Source: Bog-473 sp963840245 (GTDB lineage Bacteria > Actinomycetota > Acidimicrobiia > Acidimicrobiales > RAAP-2). From it: a stretch of DNA of 64,000 nt. The position numbers were made by a program, and so were the translations under genes. Numbering within the stretch: position 1 is the first letter of the stretch; each line of letters starts with the position of its first letter. This document shows positions 43,793 through 53,813 of the stretch, piece after piece. The stretch covers positions 14,470 through 78,469 of the forward strand of contig CAWIYI010000025.1 of the NCBI GenBank assembly GCA_963840245.1, given 5' to 3'. The notes beneath the pieces were generated by a model. That model had not been told where the DNA came from and made no database searches. It saw only the letters and a list, made by a program, of their open reading frames with translations.

Positions 43793-44811
43793 CAGTCCCG
43801 TGCCGCCCGCACCCACTGCGCCCACGTCTCGATACGGCGCCAGAACAACTCGCGGGTGCCACCGAAGTTGTGCATATGTCCCATTCTGGGGCAGATGTAG
43901 AGGTCCACGCTGCGGGACGACTCATAGGCCCTCGGCTCACCGCGCGGGTCGACCAGCACGTCGCGCTCACCCAGGCCAACGAGGACGGGGCACCGCAGCG
44001 CCGCCGCCTCGGGCAGCGCCCCACCCGGCGTGAGGCACCACATGGCGACCGTCGCAGGAACGGTGGCCGAGCCCCAGGGCGGCAGGTCGCCCCCGCGGGT
44101 GGGGAAGTCCTCCAGATCGCGCCGCACGACGTCGGGGTCGACGTCGCCGTAGTGGAAGCCCCAAGCCATGGCATCGGCGCCCGGCCCCGCGGCCGGGTCG
44201 ACGTCGGCCAGCGCCGGGCCATTGGTGAAGATGCCCTCAGATGGCAGCGCGTCGCGCGGGACCCACGGCATGACGATGGGTGGCGTCCCGGGCGCAGTCG
44301 GCGGATGCGTGTGCAACACGCTGTAGCCGAGCACCCCGATGCCGTCGTAGCAGTGGTACCGGCCCTGTTGCACGACGGTGAGACAGCCTCCCATCGACTG
44401 CCCGATGCCGATCCTCACCGGACGCTCGACCGGCGGGAGCCCGTCGATCAGGGTGCCCGCCGCGAGCTTCTGCAGCACGTCGGCTTCGGCGGCCTGACTC
44501 GCCGCAACGACCGGGGTGTACGAAAGGCGTTCGGGGTCGTGCAGCGAGCTGTCGCCGACGCCGAGATGGTCGACGGAGACGAAGACCCAGCCCCGCGCCG
44601 CGTGCCAGTCCGCCTGGGCGCCGTGCTCCGGTCCGGGCCCGGGCAGATCGACCGTGTAGTAGCCGCGTGCGTAGCCGCCTCCGGGCTTGGCGAAGCACAC
44701 GACGGGCTCGGGACCGAGGTTGTCGGGAACGGTGACCGTCAGCGCGACGTGTGCCGGCTCACCCAGGGCCGCGGCCTCGGTGACGTCGACCTGCAGGTCG
44801 ATCGAGCGCAC
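43792..44811 (-). CDS. Alpha/beta-hydrolase fold protein
   Basis: The 339-residue protein has FAKPGGGYARGYYTVDLPG with the oxyanion Gly stretch, a nucleophile elbow GIGQSMGGCL (Ser near 139), the acid region VLVGLGERDVLVDPRGEPRAY and the catalytic His in MGHMHNFGG near the end. It is probably an esterase or thioesterase on the same pathway as its neighbours. The GTG at 44811 lies 13 nt after the SDR stop; the longer frame upstream would overlap the SDR gene. Confidence 0.85.
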   Translation of the reverse strand: MRSIDLQVDVTEAAALGEPAHVALTVTVPDNLGPEPVVCFAKPGGGYARGYYTVDLPGPGPEHGAQADWHAARGWVFVSVDHLGVGDSSLHDPERLSYTPVVAASQAAEADVLQKLAAGTLIDGLPPVERPVRIGIGQSMGGCLTVVQQGRYHCYDGIGVLGYSVLHTHPPTAPGTPPIVMPWVPRDALPSEGIFTNGPALADVDPAAGPGADAMAWGFHYGDVDPDVVRRDLEDFPTRGGDLPPWGSATVPATVAMWCLTPGGALPEAAALRCPVLVGLGERDVLVDPRGEPRAYESSRSVDLYICPRMGHMHNFGGTRELFWRRIETWAQWVRAARD

Positions 44812-44824
44812 GGCGACGAGCCGG

Positions 44825-45583
44825 CTACTTGGGGGCGAAGCGCTGTCCGCCGTCGAGCCGGATGCAGGAGCCGTTGAGCATCGGGTTCTCCACAATGGCG
44901 ACGGCGAGCTTGCCGTACTCCTCGGGGCGACCCATGCGCTTCGGGAAGGCGGCGTCCTTGGTCAGCGTCTCGGCGAACTCGTCCGGAATGCCCTTCGTGA
45001 TCCCGGTGCTGAACAGGCTCGGCGCAATGGCGAGCACCCGGATACCCAGGCTGCCGAGGTCGCGCGCCATGGTCAGCGCCATGCCGGCGATGCCGGCCTT
45101 GGCCGCCGTGTACGCCACCTGGCCGATCTGCCCCTCGAAGGCGGCGATGGACGCGGTGTCGATGATGACGCCGCGCTCACCGTCCTCGGGCTCGTTGGTC
45201 GACATGTGAAAGGCCTGCAGCCGGTTGAGGTTGAAGGTGCCGATGAGGTTGAGCTCGACGGTGCGGCGGAAGTCCTCGAGCGGGTGGGGCCCGTCCTTGG
45301 ACAGGGTGCGTTTCCCGACGCCGCCTCCGGCCGTGTTGACGGCGATGTGCAGGCCGCCGAGTGCGGCGACGGCGTCCGCCATGGCGGACTCGACCTGGTT
45401 GTCGTCGAGCACGTTCACCTCGTGGAACGTGCCGTCGAGCTCCTTGGCCACCTCGGCCCCGGCCGAGGTCGGCAGGTCGAGGATCGCGATGTCGGCACCC
45501 TTCTGCCGGAGCAGCTCGGCGGCTGCTTTGGCCATGCCGGATGCGCCACCGGCGATGACGGCCTTCTTCCCCTTGATCTCCAC
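44825..45583 (-). CDS. SDR-family 3-hydroxyacyl-CoA dehydrogenase-like
   Basis: The 252-residue short-chain dehydrogenase has the cofactor loop AVIAGGASGMAKAAAELL, the NTAGGG strand, the catalytic Ser in DTASIAAFEG and YTAAK (Tyr-x-x-x-Lys). The insert and the SLFSTGITKGIPDEF loop resemble HSD10-type 3-hydroxyacyl-CoA dehydrogenases. It would oxidise the beta-hydroxy group made by an enoyl-CoA hydratase, which is encoded divergently next door. The GTG at 45583 is preceded by GAGAGGAA. Confidence 0.9.
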   Translation of the reverse strand: MEIKGKKAVIAGGASGMAKAAAELLRQKGADIAILDLPTSAGAEVAKELDGTFHEVNVLDDNQVESAMADAVAALGGLHIAVNTAGGGVGKRTLSKDGPHPLEDFRRTVELNLIGTFNLNRLQAFHMSTNEPEDGERGVIIDTASIAAFEGQIGQVAYTAAKAGIAGMALTMARDLGSLGIRVLAIAPSLFSTGITKGIPDEFAETLTKDAAFPKRMGRPEEYGKLAVAIVENPMLNGSCIRLDGGQRFAPK

Positions 45584-45667
45584 GGAGTGTTCCTCTCTGT
45601 CTGTTTCGTTGTCCGCTTCTCGGTCGTGTGATGCTGTCCGGCCCCCAAGCCCGGCCGCAACTCGAGA

Positions 45668-45683
45668 AATAGAGCGTACTATT
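45668..45683 (+). promoter_or_regulatory. AATAG-n6-CTATT motif between SDR operon and hydratase
   Basis: AATAGAGCGTACTATT has perfect 5-bp inverted arms. TACTAT (45677-45682) can serve the plus-strand hydratase, which has its own ribosome site AGGAGGAACC, and TACGCT on the other strand can serve the SDR operon; the two share a TA. Confidence 0.55.
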
Positions 45684-45720
45684 TGGCCCCGCGCGGACGA
45701 CCACGGGCCCAGGAGGAACC

Positions 45721-46497
45721 ATGGAACGCGAAGCCATCCTGTTCGACGTGGCGGACAACGTGGCCACGATCACGCTGAACCGTCCCGACAGCCTGAACTC
45801 GTTCAACCGGGCCATGGCGGACGACATGACGTGGGCCTGGGAGACCGTCCGCGACACCGACGACATCCATTGCGCCGTTCTCCAGGCCAACGGCGACCGC
45901 GCGTTCTGCACCGGCCTCGACATCAAGGGCGACAGCAGCTGGTTCATGAAGGACAACGTCTGGAACAGCTTCGACCCGGGTGTGCTCCTGGCCCCGAAGC
46001 TCCACCACCGGGTCTGGAAGCCGGTCGTCGCGGCCGTGCACGGGCTGTGTGCGGGCGGGGGGCAGTACTTCCTCAACGAGTCCGACATCATCATCTGCTC
46101 CGACGACGCCGTGTTCTTCGACCCGCACGCCAACGTGGGGATCGTCAGTTCGCTCGAGCCGATGGGGATGTTGCACCGGGGCGTTCCCCTGGGCGACGTC
46201 CTGCGCTGGGCCCTCATGGGCAACGAGGAGCGGATCACCGCCGAGACGGCCTTACGCCTCGGGCTGGTCACCGAGGTGGTCTCACGGGAGCAACTGCGTG
46301 ACCGGGCGCGGGAGATCGCGCTGTCGATCGCCCGCCGGAATCCGAAGGCGGTCCAGGGGACGATCCGGGCCATCTGGGAATCGCTGGGGATGACGCGCAC
46401 GGCAGCGCTGAATAACGGCCTGTACTACACGGAGATCGGCAACTTTCCGTCCGCCCCGCCGGAGCCCCGGGACAAGAGCGAGACGAAGTACCGCTAA
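45721..46497 (+). CDS. Enoyl-CoA hydratase/isomerase family protein
   Basis: The 258-residue crotonase shows ATITLNRPDSLNSFNRAMADD, GDRAFCTGLDIKGDSSW as the first oxyanion loop and VHGLCAGGGQYFLNESDIIICSDDAVFFDPHANVGIVSSLEPMG as the second; the usual catalytic Glu position is occupied by a His/Asn-type stretch, so isomerase or another crotonase chemistry is possible. AGGAGG precedes the ATG. It is divergent from the SDR operon and shares a promoter region with it. The stop overlaps the convergent LLM gene by 4 nt. Confidence 0.9.
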   Translation: MEREAILFDVADNVATITLNRPDSLNSFNRAMADDMTWAWETVRDTDDIHCAVLQANGDRAFCTGLDIKGDSSWFMKDNVWNSFDPGVLLAPKLHHRVWKPVVAAVHGLCAGGGQYFLNESDIIICSDDAVFFDPHANVGIVSSLEPMGMLHRGVPLGDVLRWALMGNEERITAETALRLGLVTEVVSREQLRDRAREIALSIARRNPKAVQGTIRAIWESLGMTRTAALNNGLYYTEIGNFPSAPPEPRDKSETKYR

Positions 46498-47456
46498 GAG
46501 GCGGGCGGGGCGACCGCTGCCGCGGCGGCTTCGAGGTAGGGCCACGCCAGATCGGGTGGTAGGCCGCCGACCAGCGGCTGCAGACCGAGGGGCGTTCCCT
46601 TTTCGACGAGGCCCCGGGCCTCGGCGGGGGTCAGGATCTGGTACGCACCCCTCTCGGCGGCCATCGCCTCGACACTGGTGGCGCGCGAGATCGACGCCGT
46701 TCCCTCGCGGTGGGCGTTCCACTCGGCATAGCTTGCCGAGTCCCGGTACAGGTACTCCCCGATCTCGGCCCAGGCCCGGTCGGGGTCGTCGGCGACGAAC
46801 ACGGTGATCGGCACGCCGGCCTGCGGGAAGAAGCAGCCCGGCGCCGATGCACCCCCTTCGGCGCGGTAGGCCTGCTCGAGGCTGGCATCGTGCGTCTCGG
46901 CCATGAAGAGCAGGCCGAGGCGCGCCGCTCGACGAGCCGCCGCCTCCGTCCCGCCGCCGTAGGCCAGAGGCGGCCCACCGGGCGTGTAGGGCTGGGGTGT
47001 CACCCGGGCCCGACGGCCGTCGATCTCGACCTCTTCCCCGGACCAGAGCCTCCGGAGCAACGTAATGCGACGCTCGACCAGTGTGGCCCGTTGCCGCCGG
47101 TCGACCCCGAACATGGCGAACTCCTCGGCCCGGTATCCGATGCCGACGATGTAGGAGACCCGACCGCGGCTGATCAGGTCGACCACCGCGAGGTCCTCGG
47201 CCAGCTTGACCGGTTCGTAGAGCGCCAGGAGGAGCGCGGCGACGTTGATTGGCATGGACTCGGTCCTGGCCGCGACGGCCGCCGCGAGCGGGATCGGTGA
47301 GGGGAGGTACCCGTCCTCGACGCCGTGGTGCTGGCTCAGAACGGCGGCCACACCGCCGCGGCTCTCGGCCCACTCGCACATCTCGAGGGTGGTGGCGTAG
47401 AGCGCGGCCCGAGCGTCCGGATCAAGCGTGCTGGATCGCATGGCGAATCGCATCAT
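46494..47456 (-). CDS. LLM-class flavin-dependent oxidoreductase
   Basis: The 320-residue luciferase-like TIM barrel starts MMRFAMRSSTLDPDARAALY and has the family's GGVAAVLSQHHGVEDGYLPSPIPLAAAVAARTESMPINVAALLLALYEPVKLAEDLAVVDLISRGRVSYIVGIGYR. Members use FMN or F420 with a broad range of substrates; the cofactor cannot be fixed here. The first ATG of the MM pair (47456) fits the barrel start; an upstream extension to 47516 is unlike the family. Confidence 0.88.
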   Translation of the reverse strand: MMRFAMRSSTLDPDARAALYATTLEMCEWAESRGGVAAVLSQHHGVEDGYLPSPIPLAAAVAARTESMPINVAALLLALYEPVKLAEDLAVVDLISRGRVSYIVGIGYRAEEFAMFGVDRRQRATLVERRITLLRRLWSGEEVEIDGRRARVTPQPYTPGGPPLAYGGGTEAAARRAARLGLLFMAETHDASLEQAYRAEGGASAPGCFFPQAGVPITVFVADDPDRAWAEIGEYLYRDSASYAEWNAHREGTASISRATSVEAMAAERGAYQILTPAEARGLVEKGTPLGLQPLVGGLPPDLAWPYLEAAAAAVAPPAS

Positions 47457-47598
47457 GAACACCGCGGATGCGTACCATGTGGCGACCCGGCTTCTCAACT
47501 GCGGGTGGCGGCTCACGCCCTCCGTCCCTTGCTCTCGCGGTCAGAACAGAGGGCGCAGGTCCATCTTGCGGACGTCACCCGCCGTTCTCGTGCAGTCC

Positions 47599-47622
47599 GA
47601 ACTCGTCGTAGTTGTCGAGTTC
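47599..47622 (-). terminator. Hairpin after the thiolase gene
   Basis: GAACTCG (47599-47605) pairs with CGAGTTC (47616-47622), a 7-bp stem with a 10-nt loop, about 75 nt past the end of the thiolase gene. There is no T-tract. Confidence 0.35.
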
Positions 47623-47696
47623 AGCGTGTCCCAAAGTCGACGTAATGGTGGTGATGACCCATCGGGGGTCGGTCGGGCACGACAGTTTCGGACTCG

Positions 47697-48938
47697 TTAC
47701 GAGACCCGCTCGATGATCACCGCGGGAGCCATACCACCGCCGGCGCACATGGTGATGAGCGCGACCTGCTGGTCCCGGCGCTCGAGCTCGTCCAACGCCG
47801 TCCCCACCAGCAGCGACCCTGTCGCGCCGATGGGGTGGCCCAGAGCGATGGCGCCGCCGTTGACGTTGATCCGCTCGCGGTCGATGTCGAGGTCGCGGAT
47901 GAACTTCTCCGGGACGACCGCAAAGGCCTCGTTGACCTCGAACAGGTCGATGTCGCTCAACGACATGCCGGCCTTGGCCAGGACCTTGCGGGTGGCGGGG
48001 ACGGGCGCGTTCAACATGAGCGTGGGGTCATCGCCCAGGTTCGCCGTCGCCACGATCCTGGCCCGGGGCCTCATCCCGTGCGCGTTGGCATACGCGGGGC
48101 TGGTCATGAGCAGGGCGGCAGCGCCGTCGACGACCCCTGACGAGTTGCCGGCGTGGTGGACGTGGGTGATCTCGAGACCGGGGAACTTCTGCAGGACGAG
48201 CGAGCGGTAGGTCGTGCCGCTCTCGTCCAACGGGATGTCGGCCAGCGCCTCGAAGGACGAGGGCAGCGTCGCCAACGAGTCGACCGTCGTTCCCGGGCGC
48301 GGGTACTCCTCGCGGTCGAGGAGGACCGTGCCGTCAGCGTCGTGCACGGGCACCGTCGACTTGTCGAAGCGGCCCTCCTTGATGGCGATCTCGGCGCGAC
48401 GCTGTGACTCTGCCGCCAGTTCGTCCACGGCGCGTCGATCGATCTTCTCCAGCGTGGCGATGGCGTCGGCGGCGACTCCCTGGTTCGTCTGGGGATGGAT
48501 GGCCCGCAGGTGGTCGTTGCCGCTGTCGAGGAAGGGCGAGCGGGACTTCGACACGTTGCCGGCGTACGAGGACATCATCTCGGTGCCGCCGGCGATGACC
48601 ACGTCCTCCATGCCTGACAGCACCGACGCGGCGGCGAAGTTGACCGAGGAGATGCCCGACCCGCAGAAGCGGTCCAGTGTCACGCCGCTGGCGGTGATGG
48701 CGTAGCCGGCATCGAGCGCGGCCATGCGGCCGAGGTCGCCGCCCTGGGTCCCGACCTGCATGGACGTGCCCCAGACGATGTCGTCCACGTCACCGGTGTC
48801 GAGCCCGTTGCGCTCGGCCAGCGCCCTGAGGACCGTGGCGCCCAACACCTGCGGGTGGAGTGTCGCCAGTGCGCCTTTGCCAACCTTTCCGATTCCTCGT
48901 GGGGTCCGACAGGCGTCGATGATCCAAGCCTCGGTCAC
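47697..48938 (-). CDS. Acetyl-CoA C-acyltransferase (thiolase)
   Basis: The 413-residue thiolase has the complete catalytic set: the nucleophile Cys in LDRFCGSGISSVN (about residue 90), NEAFAVVPEKF with the conserved Asn/Glu, GGAIALGHPIGATGS with the His, and the second Cys in TMCAGGGMAPA. It cleaves 3-ketoacyl-CoA or condenses acetyl-CoA. The GTG at 48938 has GAGGATACGAC upstream. With the hydratases, dehydrogenases and SDR nearby it completes a beta-oxidation spiral. Confidence 0.93.
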   Translation of the reverse strand: MTEAWIIDACRTPRGIGKVGKGALATLHPQVLGATVLRALAERNGLDTGDVDDIVWGTSMQVGTQGGDLGRMAALDAGYAITASGVTLDRFCGSGISSVNFAAASVLSGMEDVVIAGGTEMMSSYAGNVSKSRSPFLDSGNDHLRAIHPQTNQGVAADAIATLEKIDRRAVDELAAESQRRAEIAIKEGRFDKSTVPVHDADGTVLLDREEYPRPGTTVDSLATLPSSFEALADIPLDESGTTYRSLVLQKFPGLEITHVHHAGNSSGVVDGAAALLMTSPAYANAHGMRPRARIVATANLGDDPTLMLNAPVPATRKVLAKAGMSLSDIDLFEVNEAFAVVPEKFIRDLDIDRERINVNGGAIALGHPIGATGSLLVGTALDELERRDQQVALITMCAGGGMAPAVIIERVS

Positions 48939-48996
48939 GTCGTATCCTCATTCCTCTGCGCCGACAGTGTGTGGCGGCCCCGCAAGGCCTCTCGCC

Positions 48997-49015
48997 GATA
49001 AAGAGTATCCCAATT
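48997..49015 (-). promoter_or_regulatory. Degenerate copy of the AATAG-n6-CTATT motif
   Basis: On the minus strand AATTGGGATACTCTTTATC shares GATACT-n-TTTA with the copy at 41533 and supplies TACTCT as a -10 for the thiolase gene, about 60 nt upstream of its start; a divergent hydrolase gene lies on the other side. Confidence 0.4.
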
Positions 49016-49065
49016 AGGAAAACCAGATCGAGTCGGGCTCGGCGCCCCGACCGGGGAGGACGATA

Positions 49066-50499
49066 GTGGCCGGCACACGAAAGGCAGTTTTCAAGGAGAT
49101 GCCGGGCACCGCGCCCGACGTCATGCGGGACTACGACCTTGCCACGCTCGGTTACCAGGAGACCGAGTTCAGCGTCGAAGGTTCGGCGACCTCGTACGAG
49201 CTGCAAGGTGAGCGGGGCGCCGACGGCCGTTGGGACGTGACGGCGGGAGCCCAGGCGCCCTTCCGGACGCGCTTCGTGGTGCGCCGGCCCATCGATCCGG
49301 ACCTGTTCAGCGGGACGGTCGTCGTGGAGTGGCACAACGTGTCGGCGGGCATCGACGCCGCGCCGGACTGGGGGTTCTTCCACCGCCACCTGGCCGCTCG
49401 GGGCCACGCCTGGGTCGGCGTGTCGGCCCAGAAGGTGGGGATCGACGGCGGGGGCTTCGTCGAGAGCATCCACCTCAAGCTCCTCGCACCCGAGCGCTAC
49501 AGCGAGCTCGAGCACCCGGGGGACGCGTGGTCGTTCGACATGTTCACCCAGGTCGGCGCCTTGCTCCGGGAGCCGGCCGAGGAGAACCCCCTGGGCGGCC
49601 TGGTGCCCCAGCACGTGCTGGCGGCCGGCGAGTCGCAGTCCGCCGCCTGCCTGGTGACGTACATCAACGCCGTCGACCGCCACGCGCAGCTCTTCGACGG
49701 CTTCTTCGTGCACGGGCGCCCCGGTGCCGGGGTGTCCATCGACGGCGTGTTCATCTCCGCGACACGGGGCGAGGCCATGGAGGCGACCCGGCGCGCCATC
49801 TCGTCGAAGGGTGAGCGCATCCGCGAGGACGCACGGGTGCCCGTGCTGGTGCTCCAGAGCGAGACCGACGTCATCCTGCTCGGAGGCGGCCTCGCCGAGC
49901 AGCCCGACTCCGGGCAGATCCGCGTCTGGGAGATGGCGGGCGCGGCGCACGCCGACACCTACACCGTCAGCGCGGGTCGTCACGACGACGGCACCTTGAG
50001 CGCGGAGCGCTTCGCCGAGCTGCTGCGCCCCACCAGGAACCTCATGATCGGCCAGACGGACACGCCGATCAACGCCGGCCCTCAGCAGCACTACGTGGCA
50101 CAAGCTGCCCTGGCCCACCTGGCGCGGTGGTCAGCCGGCGGCGAGCCGCCCCCGTCGGCGGCTCGGCTCGAGGTCGACGACCAGGGGACCGGCTACCGCC
50201 TCGACGGGCACGGCCTGGCGCGTGGCGGCATCCGCACCCCGTGGGTGGAGGCACCGACCGCGGTGATGGGGGGCCTCGGCCAGAGCGGGGAGTCCTTCGC
50301 CATGCTCTTCGGCCGCACCGAACCCTTCGACGACGCCACCCTGTCGACGTTGTACCCCGGGGGGAGGGACGAGTACCTGCAGCGCTTCGAGGTGTCCCTC
50401 GACGACAGCATCGACGCCGGCTTCCTCTTGCGTGAGGACCGGGAGGAGATCCTCGGGCTGGCGGCCGCGTCGTACCCGTTGGTCGTGGCCGAGGGCTAG
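49066..50499 (+). CDS. Alpha/beta-hydrolase domain protein (Abhydrolase_10 type)
   Basis: The 477-residue protein has PFRTRFVVRRPIDPDLFSGTVVVEWHNVSAGIDAAPDWGFFHRHLAARGHAWVGVSAQKVG followed by the nucleophile elbow AAGESQSAACLVTYINAV (Ser near 189), as in the large esterase-like Abhydrolase_10 group. A late acid (QSETDVILLGG) and His (EMAGAAHADTYTV) complete the triad. There is no signal peptide. The GTG at 49066 follows GGGGAGG. It probably cleaves an ester of the compound degraded by this gene block. Confidence 0.85.
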   Translation: MAGTRKAVFKEMPGTAPDVMRDYDLATLGYQETEFSVEGSATSYELQGERGADGRWDVTAGAQAPFRTRFVVRRPIDPDLFSGTVVVEWHNVSAGIDAAPDWGFFHRHLAARGHAWVGVSAQKVGIDGGGFVESIHLKLLAPERYSELEHPGDAWSFDMFTQVGALLREPAEENPLGGLVPQHVLAAGESQSAACLVTYINAVDRHAQLFDGFFVHGRPGAGVSIDGVFISATRGEAMEATRRAISSKGERIREDARVPVLVLQSETDVILLGGGLAEQPDSGQIRVWEMAGAAHADTYTVSAGRHDDGTLSAERFAELLRPTRNLMIGQTDTPINAGPQQHYVAQAALAHLARWSAGGEPPPSAARLEVDDQGTGYRLDGHGLARGGIRTPWVEAPTAVMGGLGQSGESFAMLFGRTEPFDDATLSTLYPGGRDEYLQRFEVSLDDSIDAGFLLREDREEILGLAAASYPLVVAEG

Positions 50500-50561
50500 A
50501 TGCTTCCTCTCGTCCCTGGGGAGGGCGGACACAACAGGAGGTCGGAGGCCGTAGGCCCGGC

Positions 50562-51503
<942 letters not shown>

Positions 51504-51693
51504 TCGGCGTCATCGCGTCGGACGAACTCCGGCGCCAGACTGTTCGATCGGTCCGTCCAGATCGGACACAGGGCGCTGGTTCGCCTCGTTGTCTGCTCAT
51601 CCTCCTCCACCATCGGCGTAAGTCAGGGGAGGTGCACCGGACGTCAAGGTCTACTTCCAACCCGACACGGTTGTTCTGAGACCTCCCACGGGC

Positions 51694-52986
51694 TTAGACG
51701 GCGGTCGGCCACAGGGACTCCGGTTCTCGCCCCTTCGTCTCGGGGAGGAGCCAGAAGAGCGCCGCCGCGGCCACCATCGGCAGAAACGTCACGTCGGCCG
51801 CCAACGCGAAGCGGTTGCCGACATCGGCGACGGCCCCGAACACCACGAGGCCGCAGACAGCGCCGACAACGCCAGCCGTCACCGACCACCCGGTCACCGA
51901 CGCCCGGACGGAGGTCGGGAAGAGCTCGGTGAGCAACGCGCCGAGCGATGGCGAGATGAGCCCACCGCTGAGCGCGCCCAGGATGTACCCGACTATGAGC
52001 GCGCTCATTTCGCCCGAGTAGGCGAACACCGGCGTCAGCGCGATGGCGACCATGGCCAGGCTGCACGTTGGTCGCCGGCCGATCCGATCGCCCAGCCACC
52101 GGCCCGCCAAGAGCCCCAGCCCGCCCGAGGCCCCCGCGGCCACGACCATGAGCGCTGACACGTAGCCGGCCATGTGCAAGACGTCCTGTGCGTACAAGAA
52201 GACGAAGCTGGTGGCCGGACCCGTGACGATGGAGAGCGCAAAGAAGATGGTGCACAGGATGACGACCCGCCGTCGATACGGGGGACCGACCGCACCCAGG
52301 ACCGGGGTCGGATGATACGAGGAGGCCTGGGCCACCATGAACCGGTCGGGTTCCTCGACCCAGCCGCGGAGCGCGTACACGACGGCAAGCGGCACGAGGG
52401 CAAGCACGAAGATTCCCCGAAAGCCCAGTGCCCCAGCCGCGAGGCTGTGGATGACGGCCGAGAGCCCCGCCCCTGCCGCATAGCCCGCCGCGACGAGGGC
52501 GATGGCGGCGGTTCGGTCCGAAGCGCCGGTCTCCTCCGCGGCCATCAGTTCAGCGAGCGCGTTCGTGGCGCTCAGCAATGGGCGCCCGAGAGCGAAGATG
52601 ACGACGAACCACCAGTAACCTGGACTCGCTGCTGCGGTGGCGGTCAGCGCGAGCCCGGCCACCGTGACGGTCAGGATCACGCGGCGGCGCCCGAAACGGT
52701 CCGCGATCCCGATCAGGGGGAGGCTGCCCAACGAGGAGATGCGGATGATCGCCAGGCCCACGCCGATGCTGGTTCCGGACAGCCCGACCTTGTCGGCGAT
52801 CGATCCACCCGGTGCAACGTGACCGAGTTGCGTCGACACGTCCCCCAGCGCGGCCACCACGCCGAATTGGCCGAAGCCTGAGGCGAGAGCGGTGATGGCC
52901 ACGGCAACGATCGCACGGTCGAACCACCGGTGCAGCCGCAGCCGGGCGGCGGCATCGGTCGGCTCCCCAGCGGGGAGCGCCGTCAC
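51694..52986 (-). CDS. MFS transporter
   Basis: The 430-residue protein has twelve predicted helices in two sets of six, with the inter-helix loop GIADRFGRRRVILTVTVAG between helices 2 and 3 and the matching LGDRIGRRPTCSLAMVAIAL in the second half, both typical of the sugar/metabolite branch of the major facilitator superfamily. The substrate is unknown; an aromatic or organic acid would fit the neighbourhood. The GTG at 52986 abuts a degenerate repeat fragment. Confidence 0.88.
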   Translation of the reverse strand: MTALPAGEPTDAAARLRLHRWFDRAIVAVAITALASGFGQFGVVAALGDVSTQLGHVAPGGSIADKVGLSGTSIGVGLAIIRISSLGSLPLIGIADRFGRRRVILTVTVAGLALTATAAASPGYWWFVVIFALGRPLLSATNALAELMAAEETGASDRTAAIALVAAGYAAGAGLSAVIHSLAAGALGFRGIFVLALVPLAVVYALRGWVEEPDRFMVAQASSYHPTPVLGAVGPPYRRRVVILCTIFFALSIVTGPATSFVFLYAQDVLHMAGYVSALMVVAAGASGGLGLLAGRWLGDRIGRRPTCSLAMVAIALTPVFAYSGEMSALIVGYILGALSGGLISPSLGALLTELFPTSVRASVTGWSVTAGVVGAVCGLVVFGAVADVGNRFALAADVTFLPMVAAAALFWLLPETKGREPESLWPTAV

Positions 52987-53165
52987 CTAGGGAGCGCCCC
53001 CCGCCGACCAGGAAAGCCGGCGTCGCCGTAGCTGAAGACGCCGCTGTCGGATGCCACAAGCCAGTATCGCCCGCCGACGGGGGTGTCCGCCATGCCCACG
53101 ACCGGCCTGTTCAGCGGTGCCCCCCAGCAGAGCCGCAGAAGCCGGCGCCGCCGTGGCTGAAGACG
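52983..53165 (-). pseudogene. Remnant of YWLVASDGGVF-type repeat protein
   Basis: One unit, APLNRPVVGMADTPVGGRYW then LVASDSGVFSYGDAGFPG, is read on the minus strand from 53131; half of another (VFSHGGAGFCGSAGG) is read in a different frame just upstream. These units normally occur in long arrays in secreted proteins of Acidimicrobiia and relatives. Here only about one and a half remain, out of frame with each other and without signal peptide. Confidence 0.7.
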
Positions 53166-53228
53166 TGTCGTTAGCGCGGCATCGACCCTCCTGCGGGAGT
53201 GGCGAGTCACGGGCAACAATGAGCGTCC

Positions 53229-53813
53229 ATGCCTGACTCAGCGCTGCTCATCATGGACGTCCAGAACTCGGTCGTGGAGCGGTTTGCTGATTCTGCGCCC
53301 GCGCTGCTCGAAGCCCTAGGTCAGGCGGCTGCGGCGGCACGGACCGGCCGAATTCCCGTCGTGTATGTCCGGGTCGCGTTCCGGGCGGGAGCCCCCGAGG
53401 TCAACCGGAACAATCGCATCTTTGCCGCTCTGGCCGACTCCTCGACCTTCGTCGCGAACGGGCCGGCCACGCAGATCCACCCGGCGGTCGAACCCCAGCC
53501 TGGGGACATCGTGGTCGACAAGAAAAGAGTCAGTGCCTTCGCCGGGAGCGATCTCGACATGGTTCTGCGGGCCCAACGCGTGCAGACCCTTGTCCTGGCC
53601 GGGATCGCGACGAGTGGTGTCGTTCTCTCGACACTGCGGCAGGCCGCCGACCTGGACTATGGGCTCGTCGTGCCGCGCGACGGCTGTGCCGATGCCGACC
53701 AGGAGGTCCACCGTGTGTTGCTCGACAAGGTCTTTCCCCGCCAAGGGGACGTACTTACTGTCGACGAATGGGTCGCCGGCATGGGGGCGGTAGCGGATGC
53801 GTCTCCTGAGTGA
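53229..53813 (+). CDS. Isochorismatase-family protein
   Basis: The 194-residue protein has the fold and two of three catalytic residues: Asp in LLIMDVQNSVVE (residue 10) and Lys in VDKKRVSAF (about 98). At the Cys position the sequence is GIATSGVVLSTLRQAADLDYG, with Gly/Val instead, as in a known Cys-less subgroup. A C-N or other hydrolase function is thus unproved. Its end overlaps the F420 enzyme gene by 17 nt, so the two are translated together. Confidence 0.87.
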   Translation: MPDSALLIMDVQNSVVERFADSAPALLEALGQAAAAARTGRIPVVYVRVAFRAGAPEVNRNNRIFAALADSSTFVANGPATQIHPAVEPQPGDIVVDKKRVSAFAGSDLDMVLRAQRVQTLVLAGIATSGVVLSTLRQAADLDYGLVVPRDGCADADQEVHRVLLDKVFPRQGDVLTVDEWVAGMGAVADASPE

